Made by a program: the position numbers and the translations under genes. The notes under the pieces are model-generated. The model saw only the letters and a list, made by a program, of their open reading frames with translations, was not told the origin of the DNA and ran no database searches. From positions 1,426,001-1,490,000 of the forward strand of contig NZ_AP027141.1 in assembly GCF_027943945.1 (NCBI RefSeq): a DNA stretch of 64,000 nt, read 5' to 3'. This document shows positions 1-7,765 of this stretch, one piece after another. Origin of the DNA: Microbacterium terricola. Lineage in GTDB: Bacteria > Actinomycetota > Actinomycetes > Actinomycetales > Microbacteriaceae. The first letter of the stretch is position 1. Every line of letters begins with the position of its first letter.

Positions 1-1182
1 GTCGAGGCTCGCCGGAAGCGGCGCATAGCCGAGTGCGCGGCGCTCGGCGTCGGTCAGCGACCACACGTTGTCCTCGGCCTCCGGAGGCAGCTCGTAGCCC
101 TCCTCGATGCCCTTGAGGCCCGCGGCCAGCATGAGTGCGTAGGCGAGATACGGGTTGGCGGCGGAGTCCAGCGCCCGGTACTCGACGCGGGACGACTGGC
201 CCTTGCTCGGCTTGTACATCGGCACGCGCACGAGGGCGGAACGGTTGTTGTGTCCCCACGTGATGAAGCTCGGCGCCTCGTCGCCGCCCCAGAGGCGCTT
301 GTACGAGTTGACGAACTGGTTGGTGACGGCCGCGATCTCGCTGGCGTGCTTGAGCAGACCCGCGATGAACTGGCGGCCGACGCGGGAGAGCTGGTACTGC
401 GCACCCTCCTCGTAGAAGGCGTTGACGTCGCCCTCGAACAGGGACATGTGCGTGTGCATGCCGCTGCCCGGCTTGCCGCTGAGGGGCTTCGGCATGAAAG
501 TCGCGTAGACGCCCTGCTCGATCGCCACCTCCTTGATGACGGTCCGGAAGGTCATGATGTTGTCCGCCGTCGCCAGTGCGTCGGCGTACCGGAGGTCGAT
601 CTCGTTCTGGCCGGGTCCGCCCTCGTGGTGGCTGTACTCGACCGAGATGCCGAGGTCCTCCAGCATCCGCACCGAGCGACGACGGAAGTCGTGCGCCGTG
701 CCGCCGGGGACGTTGTCGAAGTAGCCGGCGGAGTCCACGGGCTCTGGGCCGTCCGGACCGTAGGCGGAGGACTTGAGCAGGTAGAACTCGATCTCGGGGT
801 GCGTGTAGAACGTGAACCCGGCGTCCGCGGCCTTCGCGAGCGTGCGCTTGAGGACGTGGCGCGGGTCGGCGACGGCCGGCTGGCCGTCGGGGGTCGTGAT
901 GTCGCAGAACATGCGGGCGGTCGGGTCGATCTCGCCGCGCCACGGAAGCGTCTGGAAGGTGGTGGGGTCCGGGTGGGCGAGCAGGTCCGACTCGTACGAG
1001 CGGGTGAGGCCTTCGATGGCGGAGCCGTCGAAGCCGATCCCCTCGGTGAACGCGCCCTCGACCTCGGCAGGGGCGATCGCGACCGACTTGAGGGTCCCGA
1101 TCACATCGGTGAACCACAGCCGCACGAACTTGACCCCGCGCTCCTCGATCGTGCGCAGGACGAAGTCACGCTGCTTGTCCAT
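1..1182 (-). CDS. glnA: Glutamine synthetase, GlnA2-type (3' part cut by window edge)
   Basis: ATP-dependent synthesis of glutamine from glutamate and ammonia in the cytosol. The first 394 residues are visible; the C-terminus lies left of the window. The N-terminal beta-grasp segment FVRLWFTDVIGTLK (about 19-32) and the catalytic-domain motifs HPEIEF, SHHEGGPGQNEID and MHTHMSLFEG are intact. The sequence is closest to the actinobacterial GlnA2 type rather than the main GlnA1. The residue matching the adenylylated tyrosine of enterobacterial enzymes is a tryptophan (W374, in DNVWSL), so control by GlnE-type adenylylation is unlikely. The ATG overlaps the TGA of the upstream small gene by one base and has an AAAGGGGAG ribosome site, so the two are probably translationally coupled. 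Family assignment is certain; the exact paralogue is an inference. Confidence 0.96.
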   Translation of the reverse strand, partial: MDKQRDFVLRTIEERGVKFVRLWFTDVIGTLKSVAIAPAEVEGAFTEGIGFDGSAIEGLTRSYESDLLAHPDPTTFQTLPWRGEIDPTARMFCDITTPDGQPAVADPRHVLKRTLAKAADAGFTFYTHPEIEFYLLKSSAYGPDGPEPVDSAGYFDNVPGGTAHDFRRRSVRMLEDLGISVEYSHHEGGPGQNEIDLRYADALATADNIMTFRTVIKEVAIEQGVYATFMPKPLSGKPGSGMHTHMSLFEGDVNAFYEEGAQYQLSRVGRQFIAGLLKHASEIAAVTNQFVNSYKRLWGGDEAPSFITWGHNNRSALVRVPMYKPSKGQSSRVEYRALDSAANPYLAYALMLAAGLKGIEEGYELPPEAEDNVWSLTDAERRALGYAPLPASLD

Positions 1183-1397
1183 CACTCCCCTTTCTCATCG
1201 GTCGCGGTGCCCCAGGCATCCTCTTGTGCGTCGTCGTCCGCCCACGCGCGCGAGCGCTCACGAAGGATGTCGGGAGCCTTCGCAGCCTCCTCGGCGGTGT
1301 CGAACGGGCCTGCGCGATCCACTGCGGGTGACGCGAAGCCCTTCTCCACCTGACCGGTGGACAGGTTGTACCAGTACTTCTCGCTGTCGCTCGTCAC
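1182..1397 (-). CDS. Small SPOR-like hypothetical protein (71 aa)
   Basis: A short cytosolic protein starting at a GTG with GGAGAC just upstream; a longer in-frame start exists but lacks this site. It opens with a charged SDSEKYWYNLSTGQVEKG stretch and has a conserved-looking GPFDTAEEAAKAPDILRER core, the pattern of small actinobacterial proteins often labelled SPOR domain-containing. It has no signal peptide or membrane segment, so a septal peptidoglycan role as in true SPOR proteins is not supported. Its stop overlaps the glnA start, suggesting a two-gene transcript. Function unknown. Confidence 0.75.
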   Translation of the reverse strand: MTSDSEKYWYNLSTGQVEKGFASPAVDRAGPFDTAEEAAKAPDILRERSRAWADDDAQEDAWGTATDEKGE

Positions 1398-1471
1398 CGC
1401 GTCTCCTGTCGAAGCCGAGCCCACGCAGGGTCGGATGCTTCGATCCTACTGATCGACGGCTCGGTGCTGGA

Positions 1472-1477
1472 TAGGCT
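1472..1477 (+). promoter_or_regulatory. -10 box of ppgK, leaderless arrangement
   Basis: TAGGCT lies exactly six bases before the ppgK ATG, so transcription would start at or next to the start codon. No Shine-Dalgarno sequence is present. No convincing -35 box is seen. Confidence 0.6.
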
Positions 1478-1483
1478 GGCCCC

Positions 1484-2248
1484 ATGGCATCGGAAGGCGC
1501 GCGCGCAGTCGGAGTGGACATCGGCGGAACCGGCATCAAGGCGGGTGTGGTCGACCTCGCGGAGGGCGTTCTGATCAGCGATCGGGTCAAGGTCTCGACG
1601 CCCGCAGGCGCTGAGCCCGACGACGTCATCGGCGCGGTCCGCGAGGTGCTCGATCGGCTGGGCGTGGCCGACGACGCGTCGGTTCCGCTCGGCGTCGCCT
1701 TCCCGGCGATCGTGAAGGGCGGCCGAACGCTGTCGGCGGCGAACGTCTCCGACAAGTGGATCGATTTCGCCGCGGAGGACTTCTTCGAGCAGGGCCTCGG
1801 ACGCGACATCCACTTCGCCAACGACGCGGACGTCGCGGGCATCGCGGAGGTGCGCTACGGCGCGGCGCGCGGCCAGAAGGGCCTCACGATCCTCACGACG
1901 CTCGGCACCGGAATCGGGTCGGCGATGATCTACGACGGCGTCCTCGTGCCCAACAGCGAACTCGGCCACGTCCAGCGCGCCAAGCACGGCAAAGACGCTG
2001 AGGCGTATGCCGCCTACTCCGCGATGGAGCGCGAGGACCTCACCTGGCACAAGTGGGCGAAGCGCCTGCAGTGGTACTACAGCCACATCGAGTTCCTCTT
2101 CAGCCCCGACCTGTTCGTCGTCGGCGGCGGCGTGTCCAAGCACGCGGACGAGTTCCTGCCGATGCTGGAGCTGAAGACGCCGATCGTCCCCGCGGTGCAC
2201 CGCAACAACGCGGGCATCATCGGGGCTGCGGCGCTCTCGGCCGACTGA
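1484..2248 (+). CDS. ppgK: Polyphosphate glucokinase (ROK family)
   Basis: Phosphorylates glucose to glucose 6-phosphate using inorganic polyphosphate (and usually ATP), the main route in many actinobacteria. The 254-residue length fits the family. The N-terminal phosphate-binding motif DIGGTGIKAG (about 10-19), the ROK segment NDADVAGIAEVRYG, the second phosphate loop LGTGIGSA and the ELGH signature are all visible. It lacks the ROK-type cysteine zinc site, as expected for PpgK. It is transcribed divergently from the glnA pair, with only 86 bases between the starts. The start follows a TAGGCT box by six bases and has no ribosome site, so a leaderless message is likely. The stop is two bases from the 3' end of rnpB on the other strand. 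Confidence 0.95.
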   Translation: MASEGARAVGVDIGGTGIKAGVVDLAEGVLISDRVKVSTPAGAEPDDVIGAVREVLDRLGVADDASVPLGVAFPAIVKGGRTLSAANVSDKWIDFAAEDFFEQGLGRDIHFANDADVAGIAEVRYGAARGQKGLTILTTLGTGIGSAMIYDGVLVPNSELGHVQRAKHGKDAEAYAAYSAMEREDLTWHKWAKRLQWYYSHIEFLFSPDLFVVGGGVSKHADEFLPMLELKTPIVPAVHRNNAGIIGAAALSAD

Positions 2249-2250
2249 GG

Positions 2251-2620
2251 CGAATGGGCCGGCCTGTACGCCGGGTTCTGTCCCGGGGCTGACGCCCCAT
2301 AGACGGTCATCTCTCTCGGCGACACGTTGCCGTGCCGCTCCAGCGGCCTACCCGGGGACTCGGCGGGCCGCGTCATCATCCCCTGTCTGGCCTTGCTCCG
2401 GGCGAGGTTTACCTTGCGGGTCGTGTCACCACGACCCCGGTGGTCTCTTACACCGCCCTTTCACCCTTACCTCCGGCCCTGCGGCCGGCGGCGGTCTTCT
2501 CTCTGTGGCACTGTCTCGCGGATCGCTCCGGGTGGGTGTTACCCACCGCCCTGCCCTGTGGAGCCCGGACGTTCCTCGGTGCGGGAAACCCGCCACGCGA
2601 CCGTCCAGCCGACCCATTCG
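2251..2620 (-). ncRNA. rnpB: RNase P RNA (class A)
   Basis: The catalytic RNA of RNase P, which removes 5' leaders from tRNA precursors. Read on the minus strand, the gene starts CGAATGGG and ends CCCATTCG, forming the P1 helix. The conserved 5' core (GAGGAACGTCCGGGCTCCAC) and 3' core (ACAGAACCCGGCGTACAGG) are both present, together with the GGTAAGGGTGAAAGGG and GGTAAACC segments. About 370 nucleotides, normal for a bacterial class A RNA in a high-GC actinobacterium. The exact ends are inferred from P1 pairing. Confidence 0.97.
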
Positions 2621-2628
2621 CGTGACCG

Positions 2629-2634
2629 AGCCTA
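2629..2634 (-). promoter_or_regulatory. -10 box of rnpB
   Basis: TAGGCT on the minus strand, eight bases before the first base of the P1 helix, the right distance for transcription to begin at the mature 5' end. The 138 bases between rnpB and the next gene carry this promoter and, on the other strand, a TATCGT box near 2691-2696 that may serve the surface-protein gene. Confidence 0.5.
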
Positions 2635-2758
2635 CCTGCCTCCGAACGACGAATCGGTGTGTCCCCGTTCCGCAATCGAGCGGAATGCGCTATCGTCGCC
2701 CCTGTCGGACGGACGCCCGCTGGGGAGTTGGCGCCGGAACCGACGCTTGGGGGGAACC

Positions 2759-3394
2759 ATGCGTAAGTTTTTCGGCGTGCTCGCACTAGCAGCCATCATC
2801 ACTCTCACGGGGTCGGCCGGGGCTTACGCCGCCGACGACTACCCCGGCGAAGAGCCGACAGAGCCGACGCTCGCCGGGTCGACGGTCACCGGCATCTGCG
2901 ACGGCGACGTCCCGTGGATCGGCTTCACCGTGGAGCTGAACGATCCGGACGACAAGTCGACCAGTCATACGGCCCGACTCGTCATCACCGACGGCACCAA
3001 CAGCACCACGATCGAACTCGGCGAGCTCGTGAACAACAGGCTCTCCGGCCGGGTGCTCTGGCCCGGCGCGTCGACCGATGACGCGGGCAACCCGACCGGC
3101 TGGCCGGGCTGGGCCTTCGTCGATGGGGCGTGGGTCGAGACCGACGGGAACTTCGCGTGGACGCGCGGCGACATCACTGCGGAGCTGCAGGTCAACCCGG
3201 AGATCCCGGTGGCGCTGTCGTACCCGCCCGCGTCGCCGTACTGTGCGACGGGACCGGAGCTGTCGTCGGACGGTGAGACGCTGCCCGCCACGGGCACGGA
3301 CTTCCCGGTCGTCGGAGTGGCCGCATTCGGAGCCGTGATCGCCCTCATCGGCGGTGCGCTGTTCCTGGCTCGTCCGCGTCGCGCCAACCGGTGA
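2759..3394 (+). CDS. LPxTG-type cell-surface protein (211 aa)
   Basis: A secreted, probably wall-anchored protein of unknown role. Residues 1-24 form a signal peptide (MRKFFGVLALAAIITL..., cleavage after AYA). The mature part is acidic and looks beta-rich, with two cysteines (in GICDGD and PYCATG) that could form a disulfide. Near the C-terminus LPATG is followed by a hydrophobic segment and the basic tail RPRRANR, the classic sortase signal. The ATG has a GGGGGGAA site six bases upstream. The same frame stays open far upstream, but that part runs through rnpB and is not coding. Its last four bases overlap the start of the next gene (GTGA), so the two are coupled. Confidence 0.88.
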   Translation: MRKFFGVLALAAIITLTGSAGAYAADDYPGEEPTEPTLAGSTVTGICDGDVPWIGFTVELNDPDDKSTSHTARLVITDGTNSTTIELGELVNNRLSGRVLWPGASTDDAGNPTGWPGWAFVDGAWVETDGNFAWTRGDITAELQVNPEIPVALSYPPASPYCATGPELSSDGETLPATGTDFPVVGVAAFGAVIALIGGALFLARPRRANR

Positions 3395-5169
3395 GCACGG
3401 GCGTCGGGCGACGCACAGCATCCGGCATCCGCACGATCGTCCTGATCTGCGCCGCCCTGCTGATCGCGCTGCTGGCGGCGTTCGCCTGGGCGGGGTCACG
3501 GGCATGGGTGGCCCAGCAGGCACTCGGTGACCTGCCCGCGACCGCTGCGGAGGCGTCGGATGCGGTGGGCGCGGGTGACGTCGTCCGCCTCCGCGCCGTC
3601 GCAGATGAACTCGGAGCCGCCTCGGACGATGCGGCGCAGGCCGTCACCGACCCCACCTGGGGAGTGCTCGAGGCCATTCCCGTGCTCGGGGCGAACTTCA
3701 CGGCGGTCCGCACGGTCGCGGTGGAGCTCGACGAGCTGAGCCGGAACGCGGTCAGTCCCCTGGTCGGCCTGCTCGGCGACGCGGAGGTGAGCGCGCCGGA
3801 CGGCGACCTGGTCGACATCGCCCTCCTCGAGACCGCGCGACCGGTGGCGGAGCAGGCCGCCGCGACGCTGGACGACTCCGCGGCGGCGCTCGGCGCGATC
3901 GACACCTCGGTCCTGCTCACTCCCGTGGCCGGCGGCGTCGAGCGGGTTCGCGAGGTCGTGACCACGGCGTCGCCGACCGCCCACGAGCTGTCCGCGGTGG
4001 CCTCGGTGCTGCCGGGCCTGCTCGGCGCAGACGGCGAGCGGACGATCCTCGTCCTGCTCCAGAACAACGCCGAGCTGCGCTCGGGCGGCGGTGTCACGGG
4101 CTCTTTCGTGCTCCTGAAGGCGGTGGACGGCCGGGTCGAGATCGTCGATCAGGCCGACTCGAGCAACTTCCCCCGTACCCGCAGCCCGATCGCCGAGGTG
4201 CCTGCTGCCGCGGTCGCGCTGTTCGGCGACGACGTCGGGCGCTACGTCCAGAACGTGTCGATGGTCTCGGACTACGCCGTGACGGCACGACTGGCGTCCG
4301 CCTGGTGGGCGACCAGAACCGGGACGGCGCCCGACGCCGTCCTCTCGCTCGATCCGCTCGTCGTGCGTGCGCTCCTCAAGGCGACCGGCCCGGTCGACCT
4401 CGCCGACGGCACGCCCATGACCGAGGACAACGTCGTCCATCGGCTCCTGGTGGAGCCGTACCTGACCATGGACGGCCGCGCGCAGACGGCCTTCCAGCGC
4501 ACCGCGACGCGGGCGCTGTTCGAGCAGCTCCTCGCCCGTGGCGTCGAGCCGCTCGTGTGGGGGCGTGCGCTGGCGGCGTCGGTCGCCGACGGCAGGGTCG
4601 CGCTGTGGAGCGCGGACCCCGCCGACGAGGACGAGCTTGCGGGCACGGCCCTCGGTGGGCCGCTCGCCCGCCACAGGCTGGCCGGCGACGACGCGTTCGC
4701 GGTGTACCTGAACGACGCGACCGGCGCCAAGATGGACAGCTACCTGAAGGTCGCGCTGAGCGCGGGCGCGGCGACATGCCGGGAGGACGGTCGCAGCGAC
4801 GCGATGATCACCGTGACGCTCACCAGCACCGCCCCCGCTGACGCGGCGGGCCTGCCCGAGATCATGAACGGCGGCGGACGGTACGGCGTCGAGGCGGGCG
4901 TGATCGCGACGGACATCGCCGTCGCCGCCCCGCCCGGAAGCTTCTTCGGCGGCGTCCGCACCGAGGGCGAGCCCGCTCTGTCGGCGGATGTCGACGACGA
5001 TGGCGTGCCGACCAGCCTGGTCAGGGTCGAGGTGTCCCCCGGCGAGACCAAGGCCACCACGTTCCGCTTCACCACTGCCGAGCCCGGCTCGATCGAGCCC
5101 ACGCTGCTGCACACCCCGCTCATCTCCACCCCCGAGGTGCAGACGGGTGTCGAGGTCGCCTGCGGCTGA
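3391..5169 (+). CDS. DUF4012 domain-containing membrane-anchored protein
   Basis: A 592-residue protein with a short basic N-terminus, one membrane segment (about residues 12-35) and a large outer domain. The central segment ILVLLQNNAELRSGGGVTGSFVLL is the hallmark of DUF4012, a family found in actinobacteria and other Gram-positives, often near cell-surface polysaccharide genes. No catalytic residues are established for it. It starts with GTG inside the stop codon of the LPxTG protein gene, so synthesis of the two is probably linked; the pair may act together at the cell wall (inference). Its stop is one base from the stop of the convergent polymerase gene, with no room for a terminator. Confidence 0.85.
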   Translation: MSTGVGRRTASGIRTIVLICAALLIALLAAFAWAGSRAWVAQQALGDLPATAAEASDAVGAGDVVRLRAVADELGAASDDAAQAVTDPTWGVLEAIPVLGANFTAVRTVAVELDELSRNAVSPLVGLLGDAEVSAPDGDLVDIALLETARPVAEQAAATLDDSAAALGAIDTSVLLTPVAGGVERVREVVTTASPTAHELSAVASVLPGLLGADGERTILVLLQNNAELRSGGGVTGSFVLLKAVDGRVEIVDQADSSNFPRTRSPIAEVPAAAVALFGDDVGRYVQNVSMVSDYAVTARLASAWWATRTGTAPDAVLSLDPLVVRALLKATGPVDLADGTPMTEDNVVHRLLVEPYLTMDGRAQTAFQRTATRALFEQLLARGVEPLVWGRALAASVADGRVALWSADPADEDELAGTALGGPLARHRLAGDDAFAVYLNDATGAKMDSYLKVALSAGAATCREDGRSDAMITVTLTSTAPADAAGLPEIMNGGGRYGVEAGVIATDIAVAAPPGSFFGGVRTEGEPALSADVDDDGVPTSLVRVEVSPGETKATTFRFTTAEPGSIEPTLLHTPLISTPEVQTGVEVACG

Positions 5170-5170
5170 C

Positions 5171-6895
5171 TCAGCCCTTCGCGGCGGTCTCGGCGATCCG
5201 CAGATCCAGGGGGAAGTCGAGCGGGATGTCGCCGAACAGCAGCCGGGTCGCGGATGCTGCCGCCTCCCGTGCCGCGTCGGCCACCGCGGCGGCGAGGGCG
5301 GCCGGCGTGTGCACGATCACCTCGTCGTGGAGGAACATCGCCAGATGGGGGCGCTGCTGGAACACCGGCCCCGATCGCGGGGCGGCGGCGTCCACGTCGA
5401 CTGGCGGCAGCTGGGCGAGGCGGGTGCGCAGGTCGGCGAGCCACGCGAGCGCCCATTCGGCTGCGGTCCCCTGCACCACGAAGTTGCGGGTGAAGCGGCC
5501 GCGGTCGCGCGCCCAGCGTCGCGCGCGCGTCTCCTCGGCCGGCGCGGCGCCGGGTTGACTGGCCGCGGCCTGGGCCTCCAGCCAGCCGGCGGAGGGCGCG
5601 GGTGAGCTGCGGCCGAGCCAGGTGGTGACCACGCCGCCTCGTTCGCCCGTCTCCGCGGCGGCGTCGACCAGCCCCATCGCCCGCGGGAAGGTGCGGCGCA
5701 GCCGCGGCACGAGCCTTCCGCTGTCGCCGGTTGTCGCGCCGTACATCGCGCCGAGGAGGGCGACCTTCGCCTCGTCCCGTGTCGCGACCGTGCCGGTGTC
5801 GACGATGCCCGCGTAGAGGTCGCGCCCGCGGGCCGCCGCCGCGAGTGCGGAGTCCTGTGCCATCGCGGCCAGGACCCGCGGCTCGAGCTGGGCGACATCG
5901 GCGACGACGAGCCGCCATCCGGGGTCGGCGCGCACCGCGGGGCGCAGCTGCCGCGGCAGCTGCAGGGCGCCTCCGCCGGACGACGCCCAGCGGCCCGTCA
6001 CGACGCCGCCGGGGATGTACACCGGGCGGAACCTGCCCTGGTCGACCCACTCCTCGAGCCAGTTCCAGCCGTTCGCCGTGAGCAGGCGCGCGAGCTTCTT
6101 GTACTCGAGCAGCGGGGCGATGGCGGGATGCTGGTGCTCGCGCAGCTCCCATCGGCTCGTGGATTCGACCAGCACGCCCGCACGGTGCAGGCCGCGCAGC
6201 AGCTTCGGCTGAGAGTCGAGGCTCAGGGCGGGATCGCCGAGCAGGGCGCGGACCTCGGTCGCGAGGGCCGCCATCCGGGTCGGGGCGCCTCCCCCGGCCG
6301 GCCGCTCCCCGAGCGCCCCCCGCAGGAGAGTGTCGTGCACGCCTTCGTCCCACGGGAGCCCCGCCGCCCGGAGCTCGCCGGCGATAAGCGCACCGGCCGA
6401 CTCGGCCGCGAGCAGCAGCCGCAGCCGGCCGGCGTCCGCCGCGCCGGCGACGGCGTCGCGCTGGCGGGCGAACTCCTCGAGGGTCGACGCGAGGTCGTCA
6501 GGAGGCCCGGCCGGCGCCGTGGTTGGCTCCTCCCACTCGAACAGCGCCGCGCCCTCGACCTTGCGCTCCTCGACGGGCGCGGTCGTCCATTCGGCGTGCG
6601 CGCCGAGCGCCGTGGCGTCGGCGACCCACGCGCTGTGGCGCAGGATGGCGTGGCACAGTCTCAGGTCGTGGCACCGGGCGACGCGCACGCCGGAGGCGAG
6701 CAGTCCGGGCTGCCAGCGAACCGCGTCGCTCCACACCCAGCGCGGGGAGGCGTGTTCCCGCTCGGCGACCCACGCGGCCCAGTCCGCCTCGTCGATCCGC
6801 TCGCGCGACAGCTCGTCGCCGTCGGCGGTCAATGCGGCAGCGTCGATCGCCCCGTCCGTACGCCCGACCACGATCCAGGCGGGTGCGATCGACAC
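5171..6895 (-). CDS. Family A DNA polymerase, bifunctional 3'-5' exonuclease/DNA polymerase type
   Basis: A short DNA polymerase I relative (574 residues from the chosen GTG), the form usually annotated as bifunctional 3'-5' exonuclease/DNA polymerase in actinobacteria. The polymerase half is clear: TGRWASSGGGALQLPRQLR (template contact), motif A VVADVAQLEPRVLA, the O-helix RDEAKVALLGAMYG and motif C FLHDEVIV with the catalytic Asp-Glu. The first 200 residues have no recognisable DxE exonuclease motif, so proofreading is doubtful. There is no 5' nuclease domain. It therefore cannot replace the usual PolA and may act in repair. The start is uncertain: an upstream ATG in the same frame runs into the preceding gene. 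It lies 28 bases downstream of the zinc-ribbon gene. Confidence 0.85.
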   Translation of the reverse strand: MSIAPAWIVVGRTDGAIDAAALTADGDELSRERIDEADWAAWVAEREHASPRWVWSDAVRWQPGLLASGVRVARCHDLRLCHAILRHSAWVADATALGAHAEWTTAPVEERKVEGAALFEWEEPTTAPAGPPDDLASTLEEFARQRDAVAGAADAGRLRLLLAAESAGALIAGELRAAGLPWDEGVHDTLLRGALGERPAGGGAPTRMAALATEVRALLGDPALSLDSQPKLLRGLHRAGVLVESTSRWELREHQHPAIAPLLEYKKLARLLTANGWNWLEEWVDQGRFRPVYIPGGVVTGRWASSGGGALQLPRQLRPAVRADPGWRLVVADVAQLEPRVLAAMAQDSALAAAARGRDLYAGIVDTGTVATRDEAKVALLGAMYGATTGDSGRLVPRLRRTFPRAMGLVDAAAETGERGGVVTTWLGRSSPAPSAGWLEAQAAASQPGAAPAEETRARRWARDRGRFTRNFVVQGTAAEWALAWLADLRTRLAQLPPVDVDAAAPRSGPVFQQRPHLAMFLHDEVIVHTPAALAAAVADAAREAAASATRLLFGDIPLDFPLDLRIAETAAKG

Positions 6896-6923
6896 GGACG
6901 TCCCGCTCAGCGCGCCCAGGGGC

Positions 6924-7655
6924 TCACAGCCCCGATTCCTCCGTGCGCACGAGGATGCAGCCGCACTCAGGGCAGTGCGCCACCGCATCGCGCGCCGTGC
7001 CGCGCAGCTGCTGCAGATCGGTGCCCGAGAGCACCATGCGGCACCCCTCGCACGTGCCTGCGCGCAGCAGCGCTGCGCCGGTGCCGCGCTCGGACAGCTT
7101 GTCGTAGTGCGCGAGCAGGTCCGCCGGGATCTCGATCACGATCGCGGCGCGATCACGCGCCGACGACTCGGCCGTCGCCGTCGCGTCCGCCACGTGCGCC
7201 TTCGCGAGGGTGCTCAGCTCGGCGCCCTCGTGGTTGGTCTCGGCGATCGCGGCCTCCTGCTCGGCCACGGCGGCCTCGGCGACTTCGAGCCGCTCCATGA
7301 GGACGAGCTCAGCATCCTCGAGATCGCTCTTGCGGCGCGCCAGCGCGCCGAGTTCGCTCTCCAGGCCCTGCGCCTCTTTCACGTTGCTGGAGGACGCGAG
7401 CCGGTCCGCGTCGCGGGCGCTGCGGGCGTCGACCACCGCGACATCGGATTCGATGCGGGCGAGCTCCGTGCGCAGGTCGTCGCGGACGCCCAGCCTCGTC
7501 GACAGCTCCTGCGAGAGCACGTTCCTCCGCGCCAGCAGCTCCTGCACGCGCTGCGCCTGCGGCGGATTCTTGCGGGCATGCTCGGCGCGGCGGATGAGGG
7601 TGTCGAGGGCGGCGACATCCAGGAGGCGGCGCTGGTCGGCGGGGCTGGCGTTCAC
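6924..7655 (-). CDS. Zinc-ribbon coiled-coil protein (C4-type, CT398 family)
   Basis: A 243-residue protein of a widespread family of uncertain function, sometimes linked to nucleic acid processing. Residues about 20-170 are heptad-rich helices expected to form a long antiparallel coiled-coil. The C-terminus has CEGC and CPEC pairs that make a four-cysteine zinc ribbon. The GTG start follows a TAGGTT box by exactly six bases; the six bases between are GGAGGG, so either leaderless or Shine-Dalgarno initiation is possible. It probably shares a transcript with the polymerase gene downstream. Confidence 0.9.
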   Translation of the reverse strand: MNASPADQRRLLDVAALDTLIRRAEHARKNPPQAQRVQELLARRNVLSQELSTRLGVRDDLRTELARIESDVAVVDARSARDADRLASSSNVKEAQGLESELGALARRKSDLEDAELVLMERLEVAEAAVAEQEAAIAETNHEGAELSTLAKAHVADATATAESSARDRAAIVIEIPADLLAHYDKLSERGTGAALLRAGTCEGCRMVLSGTDLQQLRGTARDAVAHCPECGCILVRTEESGL

Positions 7656-7661
7656 CCCTCC

Positions 7662-7667
7662 AACCTA
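7662..7667 (-). promoter_or_regulatory. -10 box of the zinc-ribbon gene
   Basis: TAGGTT on the minus strand six bases before the GTG start, the spacing seen at many genes in this window. Confidence 0.45.
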
Positions 7668-7765
7668 CCCCGGGCGCACACCCCCGCCACCGGTGAAGGG
7701 GGTGACGCCGGCACGCGTACGCCACTAGCATTCAACGACCGTCCCTCCGGGAGAAGGAGTCGCCG

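Noticed and set aside
2327..2758. Upstream extension of the LPxTG protein frame
   Set aside because: It passes through the 5' half of rnpB; the ATG at 2759 has a ribosome site and begins a good signal peptide.
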